Source: Notospermus geniculatus
Taxonomy: Eukaryota; Nemertea; Pilidiophora; Heteronemertea; Lineidae
Assembly (NCBI GenBank): GCA_002633025.1
Contig: NMRB01000036.1
Span: 837,713 to 901,712, forward strand
Reading direction: 5' to 3'
DNA: 64,000 nt
Position numbers and translations under genes: made by a program. Each line of letters starts with the position of its first letter. Within the stretch, counting starts at the first letter, position 1. Of the stretch, positions 48,168-62,681 are shown piece by piece. Below the pieces are notes generated by a model. It was not told where the DNA came from. It did no database searches and worked only from the letters and a program-made list of their open reading frames with translations.

Positions 48168-50501
48168 CCAAGACAAGCTAGCTCTCCGCCCGTCGTCATG
48201 TACGAACAAGAAATGAAGTCGTTCAATCGTATTTTGGACATTTTTCAACTTGTCTGAGAGTTTTGAAGTTTAATCGAGACTCAAACTCTCAAGACTTCGA
48301 AATGATTTAAAGTGCCATTCAAATGAAAGAAATGCTAATTTGAACCGTCTGGACGGAGGAATTTTGGCACCAACTTAAGGGAGAATTTTTTTCCTCACGA
48401 ACGACTTTGGTGAACTCGTCATTTTCCCAATCAGCACTTGTGTTGGACGTATTTTTTTCGACGTACTGGTACCTTGAAAAACCATTTGCCCAACCATAAT
48501 GTTACAGGAAAGGTGAAGGGTTGCATGGCAACACTGCCTATCTACTGTACAGGCCGAAGGAAGGTTTTTTTACAGGGTGTCTACAAACTAAGACCGACGC
48601 CCCCAAGATTCCAGACCCAGCTACAAAACACAAGACCCCCTTACTAAATCATTCAGATTCAGAGCCTGAGATCGGAAACGGTGCAGGTCAGTCCCGAAAT
48701 GGAGGACTTTTCCAGGATTGATAACTACTTGGAGGAAGTCAATATAGGCCTAATTCCTCCAAGATAACTAAGGAGAACCATGAATACTTTGTAAGTAAAG
48801 GTGTGACAATAATTTATTGACAATTGATACATAGAGAATACCTACAACATTTACAAATGAAGACAACATCACATTTATATTGAGGCTAGTCCTCCTGCCT
48901 TGCATATGCATAAGACCGACCAAAAGCCTTTTTAAGTCCGTCTTGGACCCACGACGATAACTGATGCGGTAAAGCAACATGATATGATGACGGTTGGCAC
49001 TTTTTAACATAGACCATGGCCTAGCCTACTAATGGCACCTGGCGATGGTCTGTGTTCAAAACTACAAACCTATGAGGACAGGTGCAATCGGCACGCCAAC
49101 ACAGTCTCGCACAGACAGCCGTTTTGTTCCACAGTGTTCCACACTCACAATCAGCGGCTTGCTTGACCGAGACTAGCAAAGACATGACCGATTGACCTTG
49201 CACACGGAAAAAGTAGGCGACGATCCAGTGCCTCAACAGAGCTAAAAACTCGCACCAAAGTGTGTTTATGGAGGAGACCATTCAAATTCAACCGCATAAA
49301 CCATACATAAATATTTAGCAAAAATATTAAGCCTTTGAATAGACTAGTTCATGAAATGCGGAAATGTTGAAAGAAATTGTCATGGAAAGTTCGTTTCCCG
49401 CGTCCCCATGTTTCTCTGGAGAATAACAAGAGGTCTGTCGGCCTCACAGTCAGCTGACGAACATGTTTCATCAAGTTGTACATACATTAAGAGGGGGAAA
49501 TGTTTTTAACAGTCAACACAATTTATGTACCTCATCTTCACTGAGATAATGGGAATATGTGGACTGTTGAAAAGGTGGGTAAAATAGTCCACCACATCAC
49601 AGGCAAAATGAAGTGGCACACATAAACTTTCAAATAAATTTTGCAAAAAAAACGTCTATTGATACAAGTGTGTGGATAACCCTGCTTTTTTTCTCTCAAA
49701 TTCATCCGCCTGGAAATGACCCTTAATACCAGAATAATGATCTTCCAGTGACCCCATGACCCCAAACAGATGGATGGACCACCACTTAGGTTTTTGTAAA
49801 CAAATGTGAAAGTGAATGACAACAGCACAAGAAAGTGGCAAAGTCAACTTTAACTGAGTTGATCTGAAACACCCAAATGTGAAAAAGTGCATACGTGGAA
49901 ACAAACTTGGCTCACTTTATTTCACTTTTTATGGAACTCAAACAGCGCCATGTGGGGGTAGGTTATACATTATTACATATGAGCTGTGACAAATCCCAAA
50001 AATTCTTACAAACCCTTGCACTGCCAAGGCTAATTCTGTTCAAAACAAAAATGCAAAAAAAACTTGAAAGGCACCTGATAAGGGACTGAGGGCTAAGAGC
50101 CCCTGATGTTCTCAAGATGCCATGCATGGGTATTCATTGGAAAGCTCTGAGAAAGTACTTCCCAATGAATACCTATGTAACAGGGTTTCTGTAAGATTAC
50201 AGCAGGGTCGGATCCAGGGGGCGTGGGGTGCGTACGCCCCCCCCCATTTTTGGCAGAGCAATGATTTTTTTACCAAGAAAAATTCAATCACATAAAAATT
50301 TGAGTCCCGCTTTCGGTGCTCACCACCTCCGTCGAGCTATGCCCCCCTTCCTGACAACCCTGGATCTGACCCTGATTACAGGATTAGGTACGTTTAATGA
50401 AATTACTGCTGGCAGTAAAAGGGTAAAAAGAATATGGATCAATTTTGCATTGGTTTTCCCGGACATGATTACGTTTCAATTATCCTAACAGGCAGTTCTT
50501 G

Positions 50502-53500
50502 TTAATCGAATTTCTTCTGCAGTGTCCTCTTGAAGAACACAGGTACGAGGGCAAGAACGGCAAAAATCCCGAGGACAATCATGGATGTCCACGATACAGC
50601 ATCACCGGTTGATGTCAACTGGTGAAGGGTGGTCCCAGCATGGATAGCTACGAATGACGGTGGTGCTACCCCTGAAAGAATGAAGAACACATTTATAAAT
50701 ATTGATTCAAGAACTGAAAGTCAACTGTCAACTGTGGAATTATTAGTTTGAGGTGATAAAGGCAAACAAATGCACAGCAGGAGGAAACCAGAGCACCAGA
50801 TTTCATCATGATGACATCTGAAAGATTGTAGGATATTGTCTGATTTAAAGGCAAGAATAACTAACTGGCGAAAAGCTTTGATACTAACCCAGGAATGTTC
50901 CCAGAAAGAATGGAAACAGAGGCACGTTTATAACAGGAGAGGTTATGTTGATGAACCAGTTTGGTAGAAACGGTGTTATTCGCAGGAATATGATGTAATT
51001 TAACAGGTGTTGCCTGTGCTTCTCAACCTGAAAAACAGAGACTTGACATAAGCGATTGCCTGCCCAATTGTGACCTGTTCAACCGCTAGTAAGAATGAAT
51101 ACAGTGCCAGCCGAAACTGTGCAAGAAGCGCAAAAGCCACTGTAGTGGGCTCCTGCCCTTGCAATTCAAATTTTTTTGAACTTACATGTGATGCCCATTC
51201 ACTAACTCTCTCTGGGATGTATCTGTTGACTAATGATCTTCCAACTAGATAGGACAGTAGGTAGCAAAAAGATGCGCCTACGGCCGAACACTGGAAAAGA
51301 GAGCGGGAGTGATTTGTAGGGTATTAGGCTACTCCATGAAAATCATCTAACTGCCTGTATTTCAAGTTTCGTTTTCAAAGTGTAACTGCACCAAATGATG
51401 AAACCTCCAAAACCATAATTTCATTTCAGAAAGCAGAACAGTTTTTTGTCCTCAGACATGAAAATCTGACATGTTTCATGGCAGTTGATTCCATCATGTG
51501 TATAGAACTGCAGGTTTACCAAAAACGGAGCTAGAAATGACCGTGACAAGGTCATGTTGTTTCTGAACAGCCTATAGGTAAATTGTACTTACCAGGCAAA
51601 CTAGAGAGAGAGCGACGGGGAATGGAAAGAGAAACCCAGAAAGAATGCTGAGAAATATCGAGCCAGGAATGGCAAATGACTGTAAGCTGAAGCAATAGTC
51701 AAGGATTTACATAATTCAAGGGGAATGCAATTCACGCAGCCAATGGTATTGACTCCCAGCCGAGTACTGTCACTGACTTTTCATTGAAAGGATACAATAT
51801 ATATGTGATGAAATAACCGAATAGAACTTGGTAATAATAAAGCTCCTTATATCTTGAAAGCACCTTGCCTAGATTCTTAGCGTCTTCCAAATCACGTGGT
51901 ACCTTGATGAACTGTTTCTCCTCTCTGAAATGACAGTAGCATGATTTGAAGAGCAGTTTGTATCCAGTAGTTTCTTCCAGAAAGGGAACCTCTATAAACA
52001 ACACCTTTGGGACTGCCTAATGCTGTCCTCAATTGAGAGGAGTCCTGATTACTGAAGTCCAAGAAAATAGAAATGATCAATTTGCACTTTGGCATCATAT
52101 AAGTTGAAACCTGCTGGTGGCAGAGGTGGCCTGCAATGCATGACTGTATTGCATAGTATTCGGTGCTTGGCCCTCGATTCAATGCCAATTTTTAATGCTC
52201 AACAGGAGGAAACTGGAGTGACCCACAAAAACCTGCACTGTCGAAGAGAGCTGCCCTCTCTATCAGTATTGCATGAAGAGCAGGTCCGACTGGGGAACAC
52301 ACCCAGAACGTCCGAGTTGACAGGCACAGAGCTATCACTGTGCCACTATGATGGGGTACAACACTAACACTACTACAGTATGATGAGCTAAGTATGAGCA
52401 AATACACTTATACAAGGACTGTACAGCTTCAAGGTTTGCTACAACCAGACAAACTGGTTGACAACTTTTAGGCAGAAAGAAGGACACAACAACATCAGCA
52501 TTTTAAAAACAATGCATTTTATTGCCCAATGCAGGCCAACAAGTCATTGGAAATTGATACATACTTTTATTTTCACTATTGGAAAATATCGTACAAAGTT
52601 TTCAGTAACAATATCAATCATTTCGTTTCTAACTGCCTGAAAGCTGCCACCAGAAGTGCACTCAGCACATTTTTGATCTTCCAATACATGTACAGTATGA
52701 GGAATTAATGCTGGGCATGGGTGAATCCAGCACTTCCGAAAACGATGCGATATAGAATTTCGTAAACAAAAAAAAAACGCCGCAAATGTTTAAAATACGG
52801 TACATGAAATGACCATTGGTATTAGGAACATGTGGCAAGAAATGATGCACCATAACACAGATGATAATCAGAAGCAAAGATAAAGTGGGCAGCACTAGCA
52901 CACCAGGCAATATCACCAGCAATCAGGGCGGGCCGTCACGAAACTCCGATAGCACTAACAATGCCTAACAGAGAGGTATGCAATGGCTTTTACCATTACA
53001 GAATTTCTCTGTTAGGCCCTGTTAGTGCTATCGTAGTTTCGTGGCGGTCGCCCCTGGTCGTCAGCGAGTATCGGCTGTTGACGCCACTGTGCGCCGCACA
53101 GCGATGTTTGGAATCTTCTCACCGGTGATGCTCACCCATTATCAAACAATACCGAAGCCAATATTGCCTAGTGTGCAGTGGATGGCGAGAAGGTCGGTGT
53201 GGTGATTACATTGCTTGCGATATCGCCTGGTGTGCTGCTGGCTTAAGTACGTAAGACAAATTATAGCCAAATTCAATTTCAAACATTTCTAAAGAAACCT
53301 TCATAGGTTCAGGTTATAATGAGGCCCCTTTTGCCATCATCTTGTTTAAAATGCACAAGATTTAAAGCCTTATGTTATCATGGCCGACTGAAGGGTCGAT
53401 TTGATTAAACAAAGGTCTCCAAAGGGCTATCTACGTCAGCCATGTTAGCCACATTGGCTCCATCAATTTAAAGCACTTCCTACCACAATCAAGTAAGTGT

Positions 53501-54519
53501 GCCTTGGCTGTTGACTTGAGTACCGGTAATCAGTACTACTATAATCAGTGTACTAAATAATCTCTAACATTCTTCTTATCTCGCTAGCCTCTTTTGGAAT
53601 AATTCAGTTCTATTCCATGGATGGAGGTCTGGCAGCATTCCAAGCTGACTATCAGACTAAAGTCTACAAATATCATTCTATAATGAACATTTTCAAAGCT
53701 ACAAAAAATGTTTAAGCCTAAAATCTCATCAGGGTAAAACATCGGTAAAAAATAAACAAGTACAACATGGTTGAGGTGAAATACTTGAAGGAGTTATGGA
53801 ATGCAAGTATCTACACATATCTTATGACCCCCTCCCTAGTTACCGTACTAATACTATTCGTCACTTTCACTAAATTTATGCTTTAAATAAGGAGCAATTC
53901 ATACTTCCTCACAGTATGTGGAATGGAAAATGCTTTATATCATTTCTCACCACGCTTCTGGTTCCAAAGCATTTTCAGATGTGCACATTTGCCAGTGTGG
54001 AAGTATGAATTGAGCTTCAAGATGAAGACTGACAGCAGTTTGTATTTGTAGTCAATACTTTCAATAAAGCATTAGCAGCCAGCACTGAAAGCATCATTTC
54101 AGATGTTGGAGGTTCAAACAAAAGAACACATAAACCTTTCTGTCCTATTGCTGCTCTTCAGTTCTATCTTTATGATTACGGTAAAATGCATGTTGATACT
54201 TGCACAAATAAAGGAAATATAAGTGCAATGAATGTAATAAGCAAGTGATGATAATGATATTTTTGTTCGTCATGTGAGATTTAAAATCTAAAACAGTCAA
54301 ACTCTCGCCACAATATCATTCTCCAAAACAGCCAGTCACCAACTGCCACCCTTCCTGTCGTAACTTACTGATTGAGTTTTGGAAAGCTGAGATACAGGAC
54401 TCCGATGGCCACAACGGCCGCGATGAAGATTAATATAAGACAAAGGAATGCTCGTGTAGAGTTGCCATGATTTTGTGATCTGATGTTCGTGAAATCTGAA
54501 GATTCATCACTGTTTCGGT
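50502..54519 (-). CDS. TMEM41B: TMEM41B-like VTT-domain scramblase (copy B plus unique upstream exon)
   Basis: Exons in transcript order: 54519-54369, 51924-51796, 51686-51593, 51290-51186, 51027-50889 and 50671-50502 (TAA). The first exon lies outside the duplicated block. It encodes DRNSDESSDFTNIRS, a first transmembrane helix (AFLCLILIFIAAVVAIGVL) and SFPKLNQ, which splices in phase into EEKQFIKVPRDLEDAK. The rest matches copy A. From 54,519 to the stop it encodes about 262 residues, most of a TMEM41B protein; vertebrate TMEM41B is about 290. The conserved VTT-domain residues are present. A likely N-terminal coding exon lies at 57,217-57,451. Confidence 0.9.
52924..53056. mobile_element. 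Foldback MITE, 133 bp, present only in copy B
   Basis: The ends are CAGGGCG and, inverted, CAGGGGCG, followed by arms sharing CACGAAACT and CGATAGCACTAACA. Copy A at the same place (about 36,606) has AAT-CTG-GTCGTC, that is, no element but three bases (CTG) equal to its right end. CAGGG termini resemble hAT elements, but no 8-bp target duplication was found. Confidence 0.82.
53563..54368. other. Unique intron sequence of TMEM41B
   Basis: This lies between the end of the duplicated block and the TMEM41B exon at 54,369. No gene or repeat was recognised. Confidence 0.5.
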
Positions 54520-55954
54520 CTGAAATGGATAAAATTATCAGTAGCATCAGTACAACTTGTAGGTTAGATAAATTGGCAATTTCAACATGATTAATTCGGT
54601 AATATAGTTTTGTACTGGAGAGCAAATGAAAATGCAGGGTCGGACCACAGCTCTTAGTGCCTATGGCTGCTACATTTGGAAGGGCAGCAATTTACCGGCA
54701 TAATGTAACGGCAAATGTACCGGTATCATCAATTAAATTATTAGTCTGTGAGCCATCAGTTATTTTCTTCCTTTACCAGCAGCAGCATAGGCAACAGGCC
54801 GGTTAGTAAAGCAGAGCTCAATTAAATGGTTAATCAGGTCAGAGGTCAAAAGCATCGATGGTCTTTCTGTAGATATTGCAAAAAGCAAGGGTTTCAATTC
54901 AACACCCTCCAGATCCTAAAGAATCTCATTAATGTTAGCCTTATTAATGTTAGAACTTATGACCCACCCCCTATCGTTTTTGGTTACCTGAATGGACCGA
55001 GTGGAATCTCCTAGTAATTAAAAATAGATAAGCAATGAACCACTAACCATGCTAACAAAGATAAGGAAATATGAGGGAGGGAAGGAGATTGTACCATAAG
55101 CACCTACATGTTCGAATTTTATCCTCAAATACTCTGACTGAACACGAAGTGTGTCTGAAATGCTGGGTGGATGGTGGCATAATTACGATATTGAATGAAA
55201 GAGAAAAATCCCCATCGACAAAAGAGCAGCACTGAGGAACAGCAGGGTTGTTTGCTGAATCCTGGGGGTGCATCCACTGTTTTGCATTATTATTGTTCCG
55301 ATTAAGAGAGACCATGATTGAAAATGAAATCCACAAAAGACACAGATCAAAAATGCCACATTGTGAACAAGTACCGGTACACCACTTTAGTTTGAGCAAT
55401 CACTGCCAGCCGATCCTGAGTACATGAGTTAGTGACAAGGCCGATGAAATCGTAGCCATCCTATGTTAACAACTGCGAGAGATGGACTAATTTTTCCGTA
55501 AATTGATACAATTATATTTATCGAACTCAGGACAACAAACCAAGTGTGTTGATCACTTGAAAGCACTTGCTCTCTGTCCTCTGTTAGGCACATCAGTAAA
55601 CCTTTTGTGCGGTAATACTCAATTCAAAGTCTAAATAGTGGACTTGAGACTTTGAACCAAAACATTTGGAAGTGTGTCAATAGGTGATCAGAAGGACAAG
55701 CATTATAACCCGGGGGGATCACTCACCATAAAGTGTGTTGCACATCAGCGTACCAAAAATTGCGGGTAAAGGGGTGTTTTTCGAGCCGCATCGGCGGGTC
55801 CCGCGCTGGGCCAAATAAGCCCCCCTATTTCACTCATAACCCCGCAGAAAGCCCACGGGAATACATAAAAAGACACTCTCCCCCGCCTTAAGCCCTCCCC
55901 TGCCTAGTGTGGTCCATGTGTCTTGCAAAAAGCCCTTTGAAACGTCTTTCAAAT

Positions 55955-56043
55955 TACCCAGCCATTAGGGGTGGGTATTGCAGAGTACCCAGCTTTAGGG
56001 GGTGGGGATTGAAAAGTACCCAGCCAAAAGGGGTGGGGATTCA
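55955..56043. repeat. GC-rich tandem repeat, ~32-bp unit
   Basis: Three units of the form TACCCAGCC-TTAGGGGTGGG(G)ATTG run up to the N at 56,044. The repeat lies in a GC-rich block (55,710-56,040) unlike its AT-rich surroundings, probably part of a mobile element. Confidence 0.8.
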
Positions 56044-56164
56044 NGGTTTTCACAAAGCGCCCCCTACAGGCCAGAGTGTACAAGCGGCAGCGCTAAGTTT
56101 CGGTCCAGAGATAGTTTTTACCATAGGGTACCTGTACACCAAATTTCAAGTTTGTAACCCAAGC

Positions 56165-56285
56165 GGTTTAGAAACGTGCCACCCCTGTTAACGACGACGA
56201 CGCCGACGACGACGACGACGGACGACGCCGGACGACGGACGACACACCATGAGAGAAGCTCACCTCACAGAGGTGAGCTAAAAAT
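56165..56285. mobile_element. GAC-rich element with terminal hairpin GCTCACCTC-ACAGAGGTGAGC
   Basis: AACGACGACGACGCCGACGA runs into GGACGACGGACGACACACCA and then a perfect stem (GCTCACCTC / GAGGTGAGC). I recall similar GACGAC...GAGGTGAGC ends as repeats in marine invertebrate genomes; that comparison is from memory. Confidence 0.6.
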
Positions 56286-56693
56286 GATATGCTACCAGGT
56301 TGTTCAATCCAACCTAGGCCTATATTTAAGCCTGCCAATGGCAAGGCCCCTCGATATTTATCAGTCTGACTACTGACAGTCACTGATCACCCTCACCACC
56401 CATCATCGAATACGACGGAATATGCTGGGCCTCGGTCGCCGGCCTTCCCTCTTTTTAGGCCTGCCTTGCCATAAACAAAAGCTGTGACTGTGTGTGTCTG
56501 TGTCATGTGTGTAGGCTAGGTTACTGTAGCTATGTCATATAGGCCTAGCCCACGGTCTTATCAAGTAAGAAGAACACCCCCTATATAACCAGGTTGAGAA
56601 ACGACACAATGTCGGATGAAAAGATCAGTCAAATTTTGGTCAAATCATAAGTTCCAATTGTCCACTGTATACGTCAGCGGGAATATTAAAGTA

Positions 56694-57027
56694 TGAACTT
56701 TGTTAATACACAACTTTTGAAACAAATTGATAACCAAAAAGATGATTTTGCAGCCTTTTTCGGCGGCCCCAGTCGGAAAACGTTGTACTCCGGACAAATC
56801 AGCTTGGTGTGAGACTAGGTGAGACTACTGCAAAAGCAGTCTCACCAAGCAGTCTCGCGCACGCAGCCTGTGTTAACGCAGTGAGGAAGTACATGAAGTA
56901 TACTGCATGTACAGCAAATTGTCCGGAGTACAACATTTTTTCCGACCGGGGCCGCCGAAAAAGGCTGCAAATTAATCATCTTTTTGGTTATCAATTTGTT
57001 TCAAAAGTTGTGTATTAACAAAGTTCA
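56694..57027. mobile_element. MITE, 334 bp, ~105-bp inverted repeats, TA target duplication
   Basis: It begins TGAACTTTGTTAATACACAA and ends with the exact inverse, flanked by TA on both sides. The arms continue nearly matched through TTTTTCGGCGGCC and CTCCGGACAA. The centre carries a second palindrome (CTGCAAAAGCAG). Tc1/mariner-like by target site. Confidence 0.9.
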
Positions 57028-57216
57028 TACACAACACTTCTTCTAGTCTCTGCCCCGTCCGTTTCAGAAATTGGGAGTTAGGCCAAGGTAAAATCTATAC
57101 CATATGTTCAAGGCGTTAGGCGAAATGCGTTCTGAGCTGCTAGGCCTACTTGCGTTAGCCTATTTAGAAGCTCACAGAGCGCTGGGAAATGGAACATTTC
57201 GGACACGTATGCTTAC

Positions 57217-57451
57217 ACAGCCAACGAGCAAATCGTGATTTTGGCCGATGCCCGGCTTTTTCTTTGAATTCTTTCCACTCTCTCAGATTTATATCATGAC
57301 CACCGACAGGCGTCAAGTCATATTTTTGGGGAAGGGGAGGTCTTGGTGTTGCGCCTAAAGGACTTGGACAGCGGCTACCTGGCGAAGTTTTCCGCTGACG
57401 GGGTGTTGAAACAGTGTCCGAAGTTTGCTCTTCACTACTGGTAGACGCCAT
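57217..57451 (-). CDS. Probable N-terminal coding exon of TMEM41B
   Basis: An ATG in good context (AAAATGGCG) opens a 78-codon frame, MASTSSEEQTSDTVSTPRQR onward, Ser/Pro/Arg-rich and probably disordered, ending in ARWL before a GTAAGC donor in phase 1. The TMEM41B exon at 54,519 starts in phase 1, so the two join in frame and would give a protein of 340 residues. I infer this from phase, strand and lack of any other partner; sequence similarity in this poorly conserved region cannot decide it. It could instead be the first exon of another minus-strand gene. Confidence 0.5.
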
Positions 57452-57512
57452 TTTGTCTAGTTTAATCTCGTCGCTTGTCCCTAGGTGGCGTCCTTGAGCC
57501 GCTACGTTGGTA

Positions 57513-57732
57513 CAGTCATTTGCAACAGTTTAAGACCACCTGCAAATTTTTGGGTTTGTGTTGTGACAGTGTCCAACATTACGTCATTACTTTTTTACTC
57601 AAATGGCCTGATACCATTATTCTGATGTTATGGATCACCGCCCAAAATGTGGTGTAATCATTCAATGACATAATGGACAGACAGAGAAACCAACAACATT
57701 AACAAGTGGTCTTAAACTTTTGCAAATGACTG
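57513..57732. mobile_element. Mariner-type MITE, 220 bp, TA target duplication
   Basis: It begins CAGTCATTTGCAACAGTTTA and ends with the inverse (TTGCAAATGACTG), flanked by TA. The arms of about 32 bp continue to AAGACCAC. A CAGTCA terminus and TA target are typical of Tc1/mariner elements. It sits 60 bp upstream of the putative TMEM41B start exon. Confidence 0.9.
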
Positions 57733-59075
57733 TACCGGCGCAGCGCTCGAAGATAAAGAACCAGTCGACGCACGAGGACGGGGACCAGGCCAATATCAAC
57801 CTCGTCGCCAGGATCAAAAGAGGCGGAACAACCTGGAAACGAGGTTGAGTAATGACCACAAAACTTTGTTGTGAGACCGCTCCGTTCTGAGGTACTAAGT
57901 CAGGCGGTGGAAAACAATGACATATTGACCAATATCTACAGTATCAACAAATCATGCTATCTTCAAAATCTCACCTATTGGTCATGTCGCGCATTTAGAA
58001 ATAGGCATGCTGGATTAAATTTACCCTGTCACTACTCAACAAAATCCAGTATTTAGAATGCAAACGCAAAATTTTTTACATGTGACGTAGTGTATCCACC
58101 ACCACCTGCTCCATTCCTGAGGCCTGCATGCTCAGCACGCAGCAGGCGCACATTGTTCCTCATTACTGAGGGCCGCGGCGCATTCCTGCACAAACACTCA
58201 GCCATCAGCTGATTGTTCTGCGCGCAGACACATTTCATGTCCATTATTCGCCTGTAAATGATGAGGTAACCTGACAAAGGATGAATAGAAAGTCAGGATG
58301 ATAACATAATAAGGTGTTGGCCCATGGATGGACAGGCTTTATTAGGCCCTATGCTTAGAATAGGCCTAGAGGGAGCATGTTTTATGGGATGCAACAAGCA
58401 TGCACATTGCAAGTTCAACAAGCCGGTGTGGCAGGGGTCAAAGTCCCTGTGGAATCAAAGTCCGGTCTTATTGTTCAGCAAGGGATTAGAATCTATACTG
58501 TATAGCACGTGACGCTAAATTATCGCCGAAGTTTACATGTTTGGCCGATTTTTTACGCGACCTTGTCATGAATTGCACAGATTTTTTCTTCACTTGTCGC
58601 ATCACTGGCGGAATTGCACACGTTAATGATCCTCAATAAACATAGCATCTAAATAGCATGGTATTTCATATCAGTGAACTCTACTGTTCGCGGATGCAGC
58701 CACCGAAAAACAGGAAAGTTTTTGCAAAGTTTACACAACTGACCGAGATGGCCATGTTCCGACACCGTCATTGGTATTGTTATTGCGCGTGACGTCAATG
58801 ACGTTGGTGACGGCGCGAGTCTCGCCACCGAATGCGCTGAAAATCCTGGGAAATTTCCCATTTCAAACTGCAATTTCCAAGCACAGAGGTCTCAAACCAC
58901 TCTGATTCTTTGCCAGATCTTTGCTTTGATATCCCACTTTGTGAACAGCGGTGTTCTCGGCTTCGGCAACAAAAATGACCCCACGTAATTTGTGTCTATT
59001 TTGGACATGTGTCGTCCAGCGATAATTTATGGTAACGCACTATAGAGACCATGACCATTCCAATAATAGACACCA

Positions 59076-59792
59076 TAGGCCTAAAATAAACAAAGTGAAA
59101 CCACAAACCACACTTTGTTTAGGCGGTGGCTTCACAGTCGTGAATCCTCGCCCTTGCCTCGGTCGAATGTACCGGTAGGCCTAGGCCTATTATGTTGTTA
59201 GCCTACAGTTCATTCCAAATCCCAGTGGCGCGAGGTTTTCAGCCGATATCTCCGCAACGGCTGGGTCAAATTCAACATACCGTACATCAATTAGCTTGTC
59301 TTTCTTGCCGGTATCTTTCTGCTATCTTCATTTTTCGCGTAAGGCCTGCATAACGGATCCCTTTCTCAAAACCCATTTCATTTTGCTATGCTGTTCAGTG
59401 CAGTTTACACGTGCGCGATGCATTGCGTCATTTCAAAATGGCCGCCTTTTCGGCCGTAAACACGAACTGTGATTTGTGAAAAAACTTTTTTCTGTCACGT
59501 TTTTTGGGAAAATGACAGTGATGATGGCTGTACCGCCAAGAAAGACAAGTCGATTGACGTATGTTTCATCAAAATCGGCCAAGCCGTTGCGGAGCTATCG
59601 TTGATAAACCTCGCGCCAATCGAAACTGGAATGGAGAGTAACTCATAGGCCTAGTCATGTAGGCCTAGGCTAACTAGAGGCCTACCCTAGGCGTAGGCCT
59701 ATACTGGCGCTTTCATATCGTAGGCCTACCGTATACGGAAGCCATAGGCCATAGGGCATGTTGTTTTGGGATTAAATCATATCATAGGCCTA
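59076..59792. promoter_or_regulatory. Cluster of the palindrome TAGGCCTA upstream of TTLL1
   Basis: Eight exact copies occur at 59,076, 59,176, 59,182 (overlapping), 59,646, 59,660, 59,694, 59,721 and 59,785. The last is 105 bp before the TTLL1 start codon. The octamer is also frequent across the window. A regulatory role is conjecture; it may simply be genome-wide repeat composition. Confidence 0.4.
59209..59642. mobile_element. Foldback element with ~105-bp diverged inverted repeats
   Basis: The left arm contains GGCGCGAGGTTT, CTCCGCAACGGCT and CTTGTCTTTCTTG; the right arm has the same motifs inverted (CAAGAAAGACAAG, AGCCGTTGCGGAG, AAACCTCGCGCC). Arms are about 80% alike, so it is older than the other MITEs. 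It ends about 255 bp before the TTLL1 ATG. Confidence 0.75.
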
Positions 59793-59893
59793 TCATGCAT
59801 GAATGAAGTCATGAATACTGTGATAAAATCATAAATCGTACCGGTATCTGTTTCAGGTAGTCAGCAGTGCATAGCCCCACGCCCTACTTGTGA

Positions 59894-62230
<2,337 letters not shown>

Positions 62231-62549
62231 TAGGCACGTGTTTGACCTCCAATGGTAATTAAATGGTCTGAAAACTATGTACTCACGTGGGATTTAAGAT
62301 ATGGAAATATGCGTGGATAATACACCAAAATCGCAGTTGTAAGGTCACAGACACTTGGCTTTGCCACTGAGATCTACTCAAGATCCAGCTCAGCCATCAT
62401 TATCATATTTAAAGTGTCACTGCCAGGACTTCGATTTGAGTCAATTTTACTCGGTGGGAAGCAGATCACGTGCAGTATGTATTGCCAGGTGTGCCGCTGG
62501 TGTCATATGTTATGTAGAAAATGAAGACTAGATAATCATTGCTGTATCA

Positions 62550-62555
62550 TTTATT
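62550..62555 (-). promoter_or_regulatory. Polyadenylation signal AATAAA for the cysteine-rich peptide gene
   Basis: AATAAA on the minus strand, 127-132 nt after the stop codon of the 62,682-62,918 open frame, at the expected place for a short 3' UTR. Confidence 0.6.
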
Positions 62556-62681
62556 ACTGTCTGCTATACAATAACCGGATGGGGGCTACAGTTTCAATCA
62601 TGTTCCTGTTGGTACCAGTATGTGTCTGATGAAGCCTTCATCGTATTAAGCCTTTTTTCCCAGTTGTCTTGTATATCATAC

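Larger units (their letters stand above)
54520..57216. other. Repeat-rich sequence, probably TMEM41B intron 1
   Basis: No exon was recognised. It contains the tandem repeat at 55,955, the GAC-rich element at 56,165 and the MITE at 56,694, with a single N at 56,044. Confidence 0.5.
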
